64,000 nt of DNA from Rhodoferax sp. AJA081-3. GTDB taxonomy: Bacteria; Pseudomonadota; Gammaproteobacteria; Burkholderiales; Burkholderiaceae_C. The stretch lies in contig NZ_CP059068.1 of NCBI RefSeq assembly GCF_017798165.1, positions 3,658,001-3,722,000 of the forward strand, read 5' to 3'. Each line of letters starts with the position of its first letter. Position 1 is the first letter of the stretch. The notes under the pieces are model-generated. The model did not search any database. It was not told where the DNA came from and saw nothing but the letters and a program-made list of their open reading frames with translations. The position numbers were made by a program, and so were the translations under genes. Below, in pieces: positions 26,529 through 36,037 of the stretch.

Positions 26529-26975
26529 CTACTCTGCACATTTCACAACGAACGCCTTCTTTGATTGGGCATCGAATCCTGCGCTTTCGTAGAAGTGATG
26601 GGTCGCGGCATCCTTGCGACCGGTCATTAGCATCACCTTGTAGCAGCGTTGCGACCAGCCAAATTCTAGGGCCCGGGCCAGCAGTGCCTTTCCATAGCCA
26701 TTGCCTCGATGTTCTCTGTGGGTCACAACGTTTTCAATAAGCCCGTAAGGCCTAGCACCCCGCGTCAAGTTTGGGATAACCATGATCGTGCAACTAGAAA
26801 TAAGTGCTTGGGCTATGAATCCACCAAAGTATCGACAGCGCGGATTTTCAAGCGCTTCTGCCCAAACTTGTCCAAGTTCGCGGCTACCCGGTGACGGATC
26901 GTCGTTGATGTGAAGATGGGTATATAGCTGAAGCAATCCATCAAGGTCCCCGGTTTGAAGCGTGCGAATCTGCAT
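26529..26975 (-). CDS. GNAT-family N-acetyltransferase
   Basis: A 148-residue GNAT enzyme. Motif A is VVTHREHRGNGYGKALL (about residues 84-100), containing the acetyl-CoA pyrophosphate loop RGNGYG. Motif B is HHFYESAGF near residue 130. The N-terminus MQIRTLQTGDLDGLLQLY is standard. The substrate is unknown; it is monocistronic. Confidence 0.88.
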   Translation of the reverse strand: MQIRTLQTGDLDGLLQLYTHLHINDDPSPGSRELGQVWAEALENPRCRYFGGFIAQALISSCTIMVIPNLTRGARPYGLIENVVTHREHRGNGYGKALLARALEFGWSQRCYKVMLMTGRKDAATHHFYESAGFDAQSKKAFVVKCAE

Positions 26976-27312
26976 TTTTGAGTCCTAGCGAATTTGTGGA
27001 GGGTCCATTTTCAGAGAGACCTAGCCCACTGGAGCACACATTTGGTTGTCCGCTTTCGCTACGTTGTCCAAGAATAGATGGCGCTAAATTTACCTCAACC
27101 CGCTTCCCGAAACCGATCGTTCGCGATAGCCCGCAAGTGGCCCCAATTTCCACTCGACTCAAAGCGAGTCTGTCATATCGCGATAGGGATCTGTCAGTTG
27201 CTGTCGTTCAGTTAAAGTCCTCGCCCACAGGGTGAGGCTTGCCCATGTCGAGCACTTCGCATTTCGGTGGGCATCGATCCCCAATGACTTGGTTTGAAAA
27301 GAGAAAAACAAA
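26976..27312. other. Intergenic stretch, nothing recognised
   Basis: 337 bp between a GNAT gene and a divergent orphan. A frame at 26978-27235 lacks a ribosome site and protein-like composition. It may be decayed coding DNA. No RNA gene was identified. Confidence 0.45.
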
Positions 27313-27726
27313 ATGCTGTTAACTGATATCGCCGTCGAGCACACGCTTGTGTCGAAAAAGAATGGGGTTCGTCAGACTTTTTTGCTGCATCCGTTTACCA
27401 ATACGCAGCGCGATACGCTTGGTAAATTCGAGATCGTTCGTGACATCCGTGAGCCAGGGTTTAAGGGCGTTAAACGCTCAGCCTTTGTGACGTTTCAACA
27501 ATTGGCGGAGTTGTATGCGAAAGGGGTACTCGAAGAATTCGGGTTTTCCGTTCGCATGTGTCCGGGTCAGGGCACGTACCCCACGGTGAATCCCGTAAAA
27601 AAGATACTGCCAACCAACATCAGTCCCAGTTCACCGTTCGACCTTGCTGTTCAAAAGGTGGATGTTTCAAAACCTGCCAATCGCGAATTGAGAACAGCTT
27701 TGCTTCGCACTAACGTCAAAATTTAA
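27313..27726 (+). CDS. Hypothetical protein
   Basis: A 137-residue basic protein (several Lys/Arg clusters, VKKILPTN, ELRTALLRTNVKI). Only a weak purine-rich site (AAGAGAAAAA) precedes the ATG. Base composition is lower in G+C than neighbouring genes. No motif or family is recognised. It may be real because the frame is long for this composition and uninterrupted, but expression is unproven. Confidence 0.5.
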   Translation: MLLTDIAVEHTLVSKKNGVRQTFLLHPFTNTQRDTLGKFEIVRDIREPGFKGVKRSAFVTFQQLAELYAKGVLEEFGFSVRMCPGQGTYPTVNPVKKILPTNISPSSPFDLAVQKVDVSKPANRELRTALLRTNVKI

Positions 27727-27858
27727 GGGCTTCTTCCTCATAGCAGTCATATTGGAATGTCTGAAACTGGCCCGGTACACACGAAACTAGGCAGACGCTC
27801 CAAAACATTACCAACACCGTTGGGCACTTCAGCGGATATAACCGACGAGCCCGCGCCA

Positions 27859-28335
27859 TCAAGCTGGCGAAGACCGCAAGGCGTAGGTTTTGCCATCGAG
27901 CCACAGGTATTCAACCCGCAGTATGGCGCCGCCCTTTTCCTCTTTGAAGGTGAAGCCCAGCATGGCCAGTGTTTGCCCTGGTTTGATTTCGGGCACTTTC
28001 CAGGCTTCCATGCGCGAAAGTGGCGCTAGTTCAATTTCCCATGTTCTGTCCGTCCGTTTGGGCAAAACCGCCTTTTTCAACAAAGTGGGCCCGTCAACGC
28101 TGGCCGTTTGTGCCGGAACGCTGCGGCTGGCCAAGTCAGCAGGCAGCGCCAGCGTGGCCGACAGTTCAAGCATCAACTCAGTATGTGGGTTCTGCCATTT
28201 CACCCGTGTGGCCTTGCCCTCAAGGTACAGCGGGCGATCCAGATCAAAACTACTCCAACCGTGGTGCGCCAATGCATCCAGGCTGAATGGCAAAGTCGTA
28301 GTAGCAAGCAATTGAATAGCGGTTCGTCTGTCCAT
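27859..28335 (-). CDS. DUF6152-like exported protein
   Basis: A 158-residue protein. A twin-Arg-like/hydrophobic leader (MDRRTAIQLLATTTLPFSLDALA) precedes HHGWSSFDLDRPLYLEG, the characteristic opening of DUF6152 proteins, which form a small periplasmic beta domain. It is 41 bp downstream of a small membrane-protein gene with which this family is often paired. The frame continues upstream past 28335 only as overlap. The function is unknown. Confidence 0.75.
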   Translation of the reverse strand: MDRRTAIQLLATTTLPFSLDALAHHGWSSFDLDRPLYLEGKATRVKWQNPHTELMLELSATLALPADLASRSVPAQTASVDGPTLLKKAVLPKRTDRTWEIELAPLSRMEAWKVPEIKPGQTLAMLGFTFKEEKGGAILRVEYLWLDGKTYALRSSPA

Positions 28336-28376
28336 GCAAAACTCCGGTGGGTCGTGGTGTGATGAAAGGTTCAAGA

Positions 28377-28823
28377 TTAAATATAGGCGATCCAGCGTCC
28401 ACACCCTATCACCGCAATCCAGATGAGGGTGGACGCCACGGTCTGCAGTCGGGCGATGCCATCCAGCTTTACCAGCGAACCACGCCCGTGAAACCACGCC
28501 GCGTTGCATGCAGCCAGCGTCAGCAAACCCATCTTGACAACAAACGCGCGGTTGGCAATGAGCTCGTTGGCCTGGCTCACAAACATCAGCATCCCGGAAA
28601 GGGCAGCCAGCCCGAACCCGGTCGCAACCAGCACCAAAGTCAGGCGGGCCAGGGCGGGCACGGGCAGCGCAGCCCCAGCGCCCCACACACGCAGCTCCAG
28701 CAACACCAGATTGCCCAACAGCAACGCGATGCCAATGATGTGGAAAACCTCTAGCGCAGGGTAGGCAAAAGCGTGTGTTCTGATGGGGGAAAAGGCCAGG
28801 GCCAAGGCGTCGATGGGTTGCAC
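28377..28823 (-). CDS. Small four-helix membrane protein, DUF6644-like
   Basis: A 148-residue integral membrane protein with four hydrophobic segments (ALEVFHIIGIALLLGNLVLL, LTLVLVATGFGLAALSGML, a segment near MGLLTLAACNAAWF and a C-terminal helix). A histidine in the first helix and another near the third could bind heme or metal. GTG 28823 after a TGAGG site is preferred over TTG 28847, which would overlap the AraC gene. It precedes the DUF6152-like gene in the same direction and follows the AraC gene by 8 bp. Confidence 0.7.
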   Translation of the reverse strand: MQPIDALALAFSPIRTHAFAYPALEVFHIIGIALLLGNLVLLELRVWGAGAALPVPALARLTLVLVATGFGLAALSGMLMFVSQANELIANRAFVVKMGLLTLAACNAAWFHGRGSLVKLDGIARLQTVASTLIWIAVIGCGRWIAYI

Positions 28824-28831
28824 AATCGGCC

Positions 28832-29776
28832 TCAGGCGATACGCCAAGCCAGTGACTTGTCCTGCATATCCTGGCGGCGGAAGTCGCGCGGGGCCAAGCC
28901 CACCGTGCGCTTGAACACCTTGGAAAAGCTGAACGCATCGGTGTAGCCGACCTCCCGGGCAATCTGCTCCAGTGAGCGCTCAGACTCGCTCAGCGCGGCC
29001 ATGGCCTTTTGCATGCGCACCGTGCGCAAATAGTTGAGTGGCGTATTGCCCATGGATTCGCGAAAACGCTCCGCCAGACTGGTGCGCGACAGCCCTGCGT
29101 GTTGTGCCAATTTGTCCAGCGTCCAGGCGTGTGCGCAGTCGTCGTGCATGGCCTGTACCGCCTTCATCACCAGAGGGTCCTGGATGCCGTGGCTCCAGCA
29201 CGATGCGCCCTCACCCTGGCGCTGCAGCATTTCGCGCATCAGCAATACAAATATCACGTCCATCAGCCCGTACACCAGGGTTTCACTGCCCAGCTCGCGC
29301 AACGCCAGTTCCTGCTGCAGCAGCTCCATGCTGTGCGCCATGGCGCGGGGGTAGGGTCCATCCTGTGCACGCAAAACCAGCCAGTCAGGCATCTCTGCAA
29401 AAAACGGATGCACCGGTGTGTGCCAGAACTGGTAAGCACCGCTGAGGAGGGCGTTCTGCGGGGCCTCGCCAGGCGCCCCATTCTCTGGCAAGGGCAATGG
29501 CTGGTCGAGGGCAAAGGTCTGCACCGATCCCATGTCTTCATGGGTGCTGATGGTGTGCACGCAGCCGCGCGCCATGACGGCCACATCTCCGGTTTGCAGA
29601 CACAGGGGCTGCGGCAGGGTTGGAGCATGCAAATACACCTGCCCCGCCGTGACCACGTGCAAGCCCATGCTGCGTTCGCACGGGAACTGCAGGGCGGTGG
29701 CTTCGCGCAGGTGGCGCTGGTCCAAGAGCCGGCGGCGCAGCCCCGCCTGGCGGAAGATGTCAGTCAATAGGTCCAT
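28832..29776 (-). CDS. AraC-family regulator with cupin-type sensor
   Basis: A 314-residue regulator. The N-terminal ~180 residues form an AraC cupin-like domain (HVVTAGQVYLHAPTLP, LQTGDVAVMARGCVH). The C-terminal AraC helix-turn-helix pair covers about 205-305: WTLDKLAQHAGLSRTSLAER and LEQIAREVGYTDAFSFSKVF. It is divergent from an NmrA-like oxidoreductase across 137 bp, an arrangement common for regulators of that enzyme group, and may also drive the two small genes behind it. Confidence 0.88.
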   Translation of the reverse strand: MDLLTDIFRQAGLRRRLLDQRHLREATALQFPCERSMGLHVVTAGQVYLHAPTLPQPLCLQTGDVAVMARGCVHTISTHEDMGSVQTFALDQPLPLPENGAPGEAPQNALLSGAYQFWHTPVHPFFAEMPDWLVLRAQDGPYPRAMAHSMELLQQELALRELGSETLVYGLMDVIFVLLMREMLQRQGEGASCWSHGIQDPLVMKAVQAMHDDCAHAWTLDKLAQHAGLSRTSLAERFRESMGNTPLNYLRTVRMQKAMAALSESERSLEQIAREVGYTDAFSFSKVFKRTVGLAPRDFRRQDMQDKSLAWRIA

Positions 29777-29913
29777 AGGTCTGAAGGCCAGTTGCGAAGT
29801 GAGTGGGATGATTCGTTTGTACGATTGGACATGAAAAATGGTTTTTTGTCTATTCAGAGTTCGGTGTTTTGGACGGATCATCCACCCATCAACCACTCTG
29901 ATAGGAAATGAAT

Positions 29914-30756
29914 ATGTCTCGCACACTCGTCATCGGTGCCAACGGCACGGTCGGTTCTGAACTCGTACGCTTGTTGCGCGCGGCAGGGCACAACGTGCTC
30001 AAAGCGACCAGCCGCCCGGTCACCGACCCCGCCACCGAGGTACACCTGAATCTGCTGACCCGTGCCGGCCTGGACACTGCGCTGCAGGGTGTCAGCAAAG
30101 TGTTCATGTTGTCCCCACCCGGCCATACCAACCAGGACGAACTGCTCAACCCGGTGGTGGACGCAGCCAAGGCCAACGGCGTGCAGAAGATCGTTCTCAT
30201 GACCGCCATGGGGGCCAATGCCGATGACAACGCGCCCCTGCGCAAAGCCGAGCTGCATCTGCAAAACTCGGGCCTGGCGTACAACATCATCCGGCCCAAC
30301 TGGTTCATGCAGAACTTCAACACCTTCTGGATCCAGGGCATTCTGGAGCACGGCAAGATTTTCCTACCCGTGGGCGCCGCCAAAGGCAGCTTCATTGATG
30401 CACGCGATATCTCTGCCGTGGCTGCGCGACTGTTGAGTACGGATGACTTCAACCAGCGCGACTTTGACCTGACCGGTGGGGTGGCAATGGACCACGACGC
30501 GGTGGCCGCGATTCTGTCGAGAGTGACCGGCCAGACGATCACCTACCAGGACATCCCTGAGGGCGACATGCGCGGCGCCTTGTTGCAGGCAGGCCTGCCA
30601 CCGGCCTATGCCGAGTTTCTGCTGATGATCTTGGGCTTCTTTAAGCTGGGCTATTCAGAGCGCACGACGGACGCCGTGCAGACCCTGTTGGGCCGCCCGC
30701 CCATTACGCTGGAGCAATATGCGGCCGACTACCGTAGTGCGTGGGTTAAGGCCTGA
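29914..30756 (+). CDS. NmrA-like NAD(P)-binding oxidoreductase
   Basis: A 280-residue atypical short-chain dehydrogenase. The Rossmann motif GANGTVGSELV is at about residues 7-17, then MLSPPGHTNQDELLNPVVDAAKANGV and RPNWFMQNF, as in NmrA/quinone oxidoreductase 2-like proteins. ATG 29914 is preferred to 29908 because the AGGA site is then 7 bp away. It is divergent from an AraC regulator. The substrate is unknown; family members reduce quinones or act as redox sensors. Confidence 0.85.
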   Translation: MSRTLVIGANGTVGSELVRLLRAAGHNVLKATSRPVTDPATEVHLNLLTRAGLDTALQGVSKVFMLSPPGHTNQDELLNPVVDAAKANGVQKIVLMTAMGANADDNAPLRKAELHLQNSGLAYNIIRPNWFMQNFNTFWIQGILEHGKIFLPVGAAKGSFIDARDISAVAARLLSTDDFNQRDFDLTGGVAMDHDAVAAILSRVTGQTITYQDIPEGDMRGALLQAGLPPAYAEFLLMILGFFKLGYSERTTDAVQTLLGRPPITLEQYAADYRSAWVKA

Positions 30757-30861
30757 AGCGCATCCGCCACGCTGACACCCTGTGGAGGGCCGGCGTGGCG
30801 GTACCGTACAAAAAAGGCGCTACACTGATTGCATCGCAACTGCAACGCAATACCTGCCCCC

Positions 30862-31134
30862 ATGAAAACCGCCACCCTGCCTTCGCTCCGCGTGGAACCC
30901 CAGTTGCGCGCTGCTGCCGAAAGCGTGTTGCGTGATGGCGAAACGCTGACCAGCCTGATGGAAACCGCCGTGCGCGAAACCATTGCACGGCGGCGCACGC
31001 AAGGCGAGTTTCTGGCACGCGGGCTGCGTGCAGCGCAAGACTCCAAGCAGACCGGCATCTATTACGCCGCCGAGGCGGTGCACGATGAGCTGGCCCAGCG
31101 GCTGGATGCCCGGCGCCGGCAGGTGCTGGGTTGA
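30862..31134 (+). CDS. Antitoxin-like protein, YlcI/YnfO type
   Basis: A 90-residue protein: a ribbon-helix-helix-like N-terminal part (LPSLRVEPQLRAAAESVLRD, then SLMETAVRETIARR) and an acidic C-terminal helix, typical of antitoxins paired with ParE. ATG 30862 is preferred to an upstream ATG at 30829. Its stop overlaps the TTG start of the toxin gene, the usual coupling in such pairs. Confidence 0.78.
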   Translation: MKTATLPSLRVEPQLRAAAESVLRDGETLTSLMETAVRETIARRRTQGEFLARGLRAAQDSKQTGIYYAAEAVHDELAQRLDARRRQVLG

Positions 31135-31451
31135 AGGCGCAGTTTGAAGTCCGCTACACCGCAGCGGCGCGTGAGGATGTGCTGCGTTTGTTCGATTTTT
31201 TGCTGGAGCGGGTGCAAACTATCGAGGACTTTGACGCCGCTCAGGCCGCCATTGACGCCCTGCGCAATGCGGTGCAAAACCACCTGAGCCGCACGCCGTT
31301 CATCTACCGCAAGGCCGGTGACAGTGCATTTGTGCGGGAGCTGATCATTCCCTTTGGCCACTCGGGCTTTGTTGCGCTCTTTGAGATTGCAGGTGCTGAG
31401 ACCGTCAACATTTTGGCCGTGCGGCATCAGCTCGAAGACGACTACCACTGA
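31131..31451 (+). CDS. RelE/ParE-family toxin
   Basis: A 106-residue protein beginning at TTG 31131 within the antitoxin stop. The ParE fold is recognised from VRYTAAAREDVLRLFDFL and the C-terminal VNILAVRHQLEDDYH. ParE toxins poison DNA gyrase, and the paired antitoxin neutralises them. An inverted-repeat terminator follows 10 bp later. Confidence 0.85.
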   Translation: MKAQFEVRYTAAAREDVLRLFDFLLERVQTIEDFDAAQAAIDALRNAVQNHLSRTPFIYRKAGDSAFVRELIIPFGHSGFVALFEIAGAETVNILAVRHQLEDDYH

Positions 31452-31461
31452 GCCAAAAGCA

Positions 31462-31485
31462 AAACGGCACCCTAGGGTGCCGTTT
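31462..31485. terminator. Terminator after the toxin gene
   Basis: A perfect 24-bp palindrome centred on CCCTAGGG (AAACGGCACCC and its complement), followed by CATTC rather than a long T-tract but with TTT at the base of the stem. It would end the toxin transcript. Confidence 0.75.
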
Positions 31486-31511
31486 CATTCAGGAAGACTA
31501 TAAGCCAAATC

Positions 31512-31560
31512 GGCCTCTAGCCCCCGTATTCATTCACGGAGTTGCTCCTAATTTTGGAGC
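31512..31560 (-). repeat. 49-bp 3'-end repeat, copy E
   Basis: Minus-strand reading: GCTCC-N7-GGAGC, 17 nt, CGGGGGCTAGAGGCC. It starts 18 nt after the malate synthase stop and is sense to that gene. Its stem is of the GCTCC/GGAGC class, like copy F. Confidence 0.85.
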
Positions 31561-31578
31561 AAATTCCCGCCCTGCCGA

Positions 31579-33807
31579 TCAGGCCGCAGCCTTGACCTTC
31601 AAGCGCCAGGCATGCAACAGCGGCTCGGTGTAGCCGCTAGGTTGGGCCAAGCCCTTGAACACCAGCTCACACGCCGCCTTGTAGGCCATCGACGTGTCAA
31701 AGTTTCCGGACATGGGCTGGTACAGCTTGTCACCGGCATTCTGCTTGTCCACCACGGCCGCCATGCGCTCAAAGGTCTCGGTGATCTGCTCTTTGGTGAC
31801 GACACCGTGGTGCAACCAGTTGGCCATGTGCTGGCTGCTGATGCGCAGTGTGGCGCGGTCTTCCATCAGGCCGATGTTGTGGATGTCGGGCACCTTGGAG
31901 CAGCCCACTCCTTGGTCAACCCAGCGCACCACGTAGCCCAAGATACCCTGGGCGTTGTTGTCCAGCTCCTGCTGTTTCTCGGCAGCAGTCCAGTTGGGGG
32001 TAGCGGTCACAGGCACTTGCAGCAGGTTGTTCAGGATGCCATCGCGGGCCTTTTCGTAGTTGGTCTTTTCCAGATCCTTTTGCACATCGCTGACCAGCAA
32101 CTGGTGGTAGTGCAGCGCGTGCAGCGTGGCGCCGGTGGGGCTGGGCACCCAGGCGGTGTTGGCGCCGGCCTTGGGATGGGCAATCTTCTGCTCCATCATG
32201 GCCTTCATCAGGTCAGGCATGGCCCACATGCCCTTGCCGATCTGCGCCTTGCCGCGCAGGCCGCAGCTCAAGCCCACCAGCACATTGTTCTTCTCATACG
32301 CAGCGATCCAGGCGCTGGTCTTCATGTCGCCCTTGCGGATCATGGGGCCGGCTTGCATGGCGGTGTGCATCTCGTCGCCGGTGCGGTCCAGGAAGCCGGT
32401 GTTGATGAAGGCCACACGGCTAGAGGCGGCGGCAATACAGGCCTTCAGGTTGACGGATGTGCGGCGCTCTTCGTCCATGATGCCCAGCTTGACGGTGCTG
32501 TCCTTCAAGCCCAGCATCTTCTCGACACGGGTGAACAGTTCGGCGGCAAAGGCCACCTCGGCGGGGCCGTGCATCTTGGGCTTGACGATGTAGACCGAGC
32601 CTTTGCGCGAATTGCGGATCGCGTCTTTTTTGGTGCGGGCCAGGTCGTGCATCGCGATCGTGGTGGTGACCACGGCGTCCATGATGCCTTCGGGAATCTC
32701 TTGCGTGCTGCCGTCTTTGGCGGTGTACAGGATGGCCGGGTTGGTCATCAGGTGGCCGACATTGCGGACAAACATCAACGAGCGGCCGTGCAGCGTGACT
32801 TTGCCCTTGCCGTTGGCTGCGGAGTACACACGGTCTGCGTTCAGGCCACGGGTTAGCGTCTTGCCACCCTTTTCAAATGATTCGGTCAGCGTGCCATTCA
32901 GAATGCCCAGCCAGTTGCTGTAGGCCAGCACCTTGTCATCGGCATCGACCACGGCAACCGAGTCCTCCAGGTCCAGGATGGTCGAGAGTGCGGCTTCCAG
33001 CACTAGGTCGGCCACGCCGGCGGCGTCACTTTTGCCGATGGGGGTGGCGCGGTTGATGATGATGTCCAGGTGCAGACCGTTGTGCTGCAGCAGAACGGAT
33101 GAAGGTGTTTTAGCCTCGCCCTGGAAACCGATGAACTGCGACTTGTCTGCCAGTTTGGAGGTAGAGCCATCCTTCAATGTGACCACCAGGTCACCGCCCT
33201 TGACGGCGTAACCGGTGGAGCCCACGTGTGAACCCTTCTTCAGCGGCGCCGTACGGTCCAGCACATGGCGTGCATATTCAATAACCTTCTTGCCACGTTT
33301 GGCGTTGTAGCCCTTTGGCCCAACCTTTTCGCAGCCTTTTTCTTCGCTTATCACATCCGTGCCATACAGCGCGTCATACAAGCTGCCCCAGCGTGCGTTG
33401 GCGGCGTTCAGCGCGTAACGGGCGTTCAGCACCGGCACCACGAGTTGTGGGCCGGCTTGTTTGGCCAACTCGGCATCCACATTGCTGGTCGTGATCTTGG
33501 CCTTCTTGGGGCTCTCCACCAGGTAGCCGATTTTTGTCAGAAAGGCCTTGTAGGCGGGCATGTCGGTGATGGGGCCGGGGTTGGCGGTGTGCCAGGCATC
33601 CATCTCGGACTGGATGCGGTCGCGCTCAGCCAGCAGGGCGATGTTCTTGGGGGCCAGGTCGGCGACGATGGCGTCAAAACCCTTCCAGAAAACCTCGGGC
33701 GTTACGCCGGTGCCGGGCAACACCTTGTCTTCAATGAATTGGTGCAGAACGGTGGCCACTTGCAGGCCATGTGCAGCGGTGCGGGGGGTAGAGGATGGGG
33801 TGGTCAT
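31579..33807 (-). CDS. glcB: Malate synthase G
   Basis: A 742-residue malate synthase G, which condenses glyoxylate with acetyl-CoA to malate in the glyoxylate bypass and glycolate use. Length is that of the monomeric G isoform. Visible are the [11 protein letters not shown] strand (about residues 405-415) and the catalytic-Asp region [11 protein letters not shown] (about 645-655). No glc regulator or isocitrate lyase is adjacent. The gene is monocistronic and ends in the 49-bp repeat E. Confidence 0.96.
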   Translation of the reverse strand: MTTPSSTPRTAAHGLQVATVLHQFIEDKVLPGTGVTPEVFWKGFDAIVADLAPKNIALLAERDRIQSEMDAWHTANPGPITDMPAYKAFLTKIGYLVESPKKAKITTSNVDAELAKQAGPQLVVPVLNARYALNAANARWGSLYDALYGTDVISEEKGCEKVGPKGYNAKRGKKVIEYARHVLDRTAPLKKGSHVGSTGYAVKGGDLVVTLKDGSTSKLADKSQFIGFQGEAKTPSSVLLQHNGLHLDIIINRATPIGKSDAAGVADLVLEAALSTILDLEDSVAVVDADDKVLAYSNWLGILNGTLTESFEKGGKTLTRGLNADRVYSAANGKGKVTLHGRSLMFVRNVGHLMTNPAILYTAKDGSTQEIPEGIMDAVVTTTIAMHDLARTKKDAIRNSRKGSVYIVKPKMHGPAEVAFAAELFTRVEKMLGLKDSTVKLGIMDEERRTSVNLKACIAAASSRVAFINTGFLDRTGDEMHTAMQAGPMIRKGDMKTSAWIAAYEKNNVLVGLSCGLRGKAQIGKGMWAMPDLMKAMMEQKIAHPKAGANTAWVPSPTGATLHALHYHQLLVSDVQKDLEKTNYEKARDGILNNLLQVPVTATPNWTAAEKQQELDNNAQGILGYVVRWVDQGVGCSKVPDIHNIGLMEDRATLRISSQHMANWLHHGVVTKEQITETFERMAAVVDKQNAGDKLYQPMSGNFDTSMAYKAACELVFKGLAQPSGYTEPLLHAWRLKVKAAA

Positions 33808-33913
33808 GGGAGAACTCTCCTAGAGTGATACGGGAATGGCTCTACTGTATTCGATACTTGTTGTGCGACTATATGGAGAAATATCAATCTATTCGTGACA
33901 ATAAAGCGTGTAA

Positions 33914-35812
33914 TCAGGTGCGGCCCCGCAGCATGTGCAGCAACACGGCCGCACCCACCAGAAAACCCGCGCCTGGCAACAGCGCCAGTGCACTCATCAC
34001 CGCGCGTTTTATCCCGCCCCAGTCCAGATCGGCCGTGCAGCGCCAAACGCCAAAGGCACTCACCAGGCCCACGACCAGGGCGATGGGCTTAAAACTGCCC
34101 TTGCCCAGCGAGGTGATGAACATAAACCACAGCACAAAACCGAACATGCCCAGGCCCAGCGCCAGGTGGCCTACATGCAGGGCGGGGCGCGGGGCAGGCG
34201 TGTCTTGCCAATGCGCGTCGTCGTCCTCGTCTTCATCTTGCAGCGGCCGCGGTTGGCGGGACGATGGGCTGGGAGCCGTGGCCACGGGCAAAGCGCCCGC
34301 TGCAGCGGGCGGCACGGCGCGGGCCAGCGCTGCATGGCGCGCGTTGATCACGGCGGGCAGTTGTTTCAGATCGCGGCCCAGCTCCTGCGCCAGCGCCATC
34401 ACTTCCTTGGAGTCGGCCGGGGTGGTGGCCATCAGGGCCAGTGTCTCCGGCTGCTCGACGCAGTATTTGGCGGCACGGGTGCGGGCCAGCTGCATCACGG
34501 CCTTGGCCGCCACGTCGTCGCGCGGCGTGCCGACCTGGTCCCACAGACGCACCGCCAGCCAGAACAGGCCGCGCGGGCTCTCCAGTGCGGCCGCGCGCAT
34601 CAGCAGTTGGGGCACACGCGCCAGGTTGCGCTGGCTGGTGGGGTCCTTGAGACGCTCGGTGTCTTGGCCGGGGCGACGGCGAACGCTCTTGTCATACAGG
34701 TACTGGGCCAGAAAGTTCAGCCCGTCCACATCGTCCTGGGCCGCTGCGGCCTCCAGCAGGGCCAGCCCGCGCGCCATGTCCACCGGCACATTGCGCCAGC
34801 CGCGCAGCAGCACGTCGCCCAACAGGGCCTGGGCCAGGCTGAAGTTCTGGGCGGCAGAGCGCTCCAGCCACAACACGGCCAGTTTGACCAAGGCCGGCGT
34901 ACCCTTGCCCGGGGCCTGCATGAACTTCAGCGCGAGTTTGCACTGGGCTTGCGGGCTGCCACCTTCTGCGCGGGCAACCAGGGCTGGCTCCACGCCCAGT
35001 GCCGCAGCTGCTTCGGCGGTGGCTGCGTCAGGAAGCGCGGCAGGGGCTGCACCACCATCGCCCGTGCCCTGCGTGGAAGGCGCACGTTGCAGTTCAGCGT
35101 CCACAAAGGCGACCAGGTCGGTGGTATTGCGCAAACCGTCCAGCAGTTGCGTCTGCAGTGATCGGTGCGCGGCCGGCACCTTGTCCAGGCACCAGCGCAC
35201 CCGTTTGTCACGCTCTGGTGCCGTGCCACCCAGTTGGGCCAGCGCAGCGCCCAGGGCAGGGTGCGGCGGGGCCTTGCGGCCTTGCACAACCATCAGGGCC
35301 CATACGGTCAGCGCCTCGGGCAGGCGCTGGGGGGCGAGGCGGCGGCATTCCAGCCAGGCGGCGTTCCAGTCTTTGCGGACCACCGCATCGTCCAGACGGC
35401 AGGTGAACGAGGCGGCACTGTTCGGGCCTAGTGTCAGCACCTCGCCATGGGCCAGGTAGACCACACCGTTCTGGCCATCCATCACGTGCAGGCCCAGGTC
35501 ATTGGCCTGCACGATGAGGTGGTTGAAGCTGAGCTCAAAATTGTCATCCCGTGCCCACAGGCCAATGTTGTAGGCGCGGTCCTTGTCGGGGCTGCTTTCC
35601 ATCAACTCCAGGCCATGGTCATACATGTCGCCTTCACCGTCTTCCGTGTCGGGGAAGCGGGCCGCAAGGGCGCGGGCCAGCGCCAGGAAGCGCGGCTCGG
35701 GTGCGGCGCCCTCGGTGGCCCACACGGCATCGAGCTGGGCTTGCGCCTGCATCACGGTGGTGGGCAAGGGCTGGTCGGTGGGCTGGGGCCAGGCGGTCAG
35801 GGTAAAGCTCAT
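33914..35812 (-). CDS. Sel1/TPR-like repeat membrane protein
   Basis: A 632-residue protein. An N-terminal ~210 residues have no recognised domain. Then come Sel1-like helical repeats (about 280-480: AEGGSPQAQCKLALKFMQAP, AQNFSLAQALLGDVLLRG), an acidic linker (DEDEDDDAHW) and two or three C-terminal membrane helices ending in RGRT. The layout suggests a cytoplasmic scaffold anchored at the C-terminus. It is monocistronic; function is not inferable. Confidence 0.7.
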   Translation of the reverse strand: MSFTLTAWPQPTDQPLPTTVMQAQAQLDAVWATEGAAPEPRFLALARALAARFPDTEDGEGDMYDHGLELMESSPDKDRAYNIGLWARDDNFELSFNHLIVQANDLGLHVMDGQNGVVYLAHGEVLTLGPNSAASFTCRLDDAVVRKDWNAAWLECRRLAPQRLPEALTVWALMVVQGRKAPPHPALGAALAQLGGTAPERDKRVRWCLDKVPAAHRSLQTQLLDGLRNTTDLVAFVDAELQRAPSTQGTGDGGAAPAALPDAATAEAAAALGVEPALVARAEGGSPQAQCKLALKFMQAPGKGTPALVKLAVLWLERSAAQNFSLAQALLGDVLLRGWRNVPVDMARGLALLEAAAAQDDVDGLNFLAQYLYDKSVRRRPGQDTERLKDPTSQRNLARVPQLLMRAAALESPRGLFWLAVRLWDQVGTPRDDVAAKAVMQLARTRAAKYCVEQPETLALMATTPADSKEVMALAQELGRDLKQLPAVINARHAALARAVPPAAAGALPVATAPSPSSRQPRPLQDEDEDDDAHWQDTPAPRPALHVGHLALGLGMFGFVLWFMFITSLGKGSFKPIALVVGLVSAFGVWRCTADLDWGGIKRAVMSALALLPGAGFLVGAAVLLHMLRGRT

Positions 35813-35926
35813 AACAGGGCGTGGGTGTTTGGAGTGGCAGGAATCTTAGCGGAGCTGCATTGCATCCGTGGGCGATTACGATATGCAGAAATCACAATCC
35901 ATTTGTGACCATTCAGGATGTAGTTC

Positions 35927-36037
35927 ATGCCCCCAGCCGAAGCAAAAACCCTGCCGTTAAGTGGCATCCGCGCACAACGGGCAGAACATGATGTTGTACA
36001 AAACCCGCATGACCCGGAAGCCAAGGAGGCGACATGA
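35927..36037 (+). CDS. Possible 36-codon ORF coupled to the AlbA-type ATPase gene
   Basis: An ATG with AGGA about 7-10 bp upstream opens 36 codons (MPPAEAKTLPLSGIRAQRAE...) and ends in a TGA overlapping the next ATG (ATGA). It could be a leader peptide or the tail of a lost gene. The AAGGAGG for the next gene lies within its last codons. Confidence 0.35.
   Translation: MPPAEAKTLPLSGIRAQRAEHDVVQNPHDPEAKEAT

Noticed and set aside
26978..27235. An 85-codon plus-strand frame
   Set aside because: There is no ribosome site, composition is not protein-like, and no similarity was recognised. Not listed as a gene.
31612..32856. A 414-codon plus-strand frame opposite malate synthase G
   Set aside because: Its codons mirror the third-position bias of glcB on the other strand; it has no ribosome site and no protein-like motif. 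Other long antisense frames (for example 8779-10020, 16390-17271, 33935-35161, 58091-59161) were rejected for the same reason.
31131..33807. Functional link between the toxin-antitoxin pair and malate synthase
   Set aside because: They are convergent and separated by a terminator and a repeat; adjacency appears accidental.
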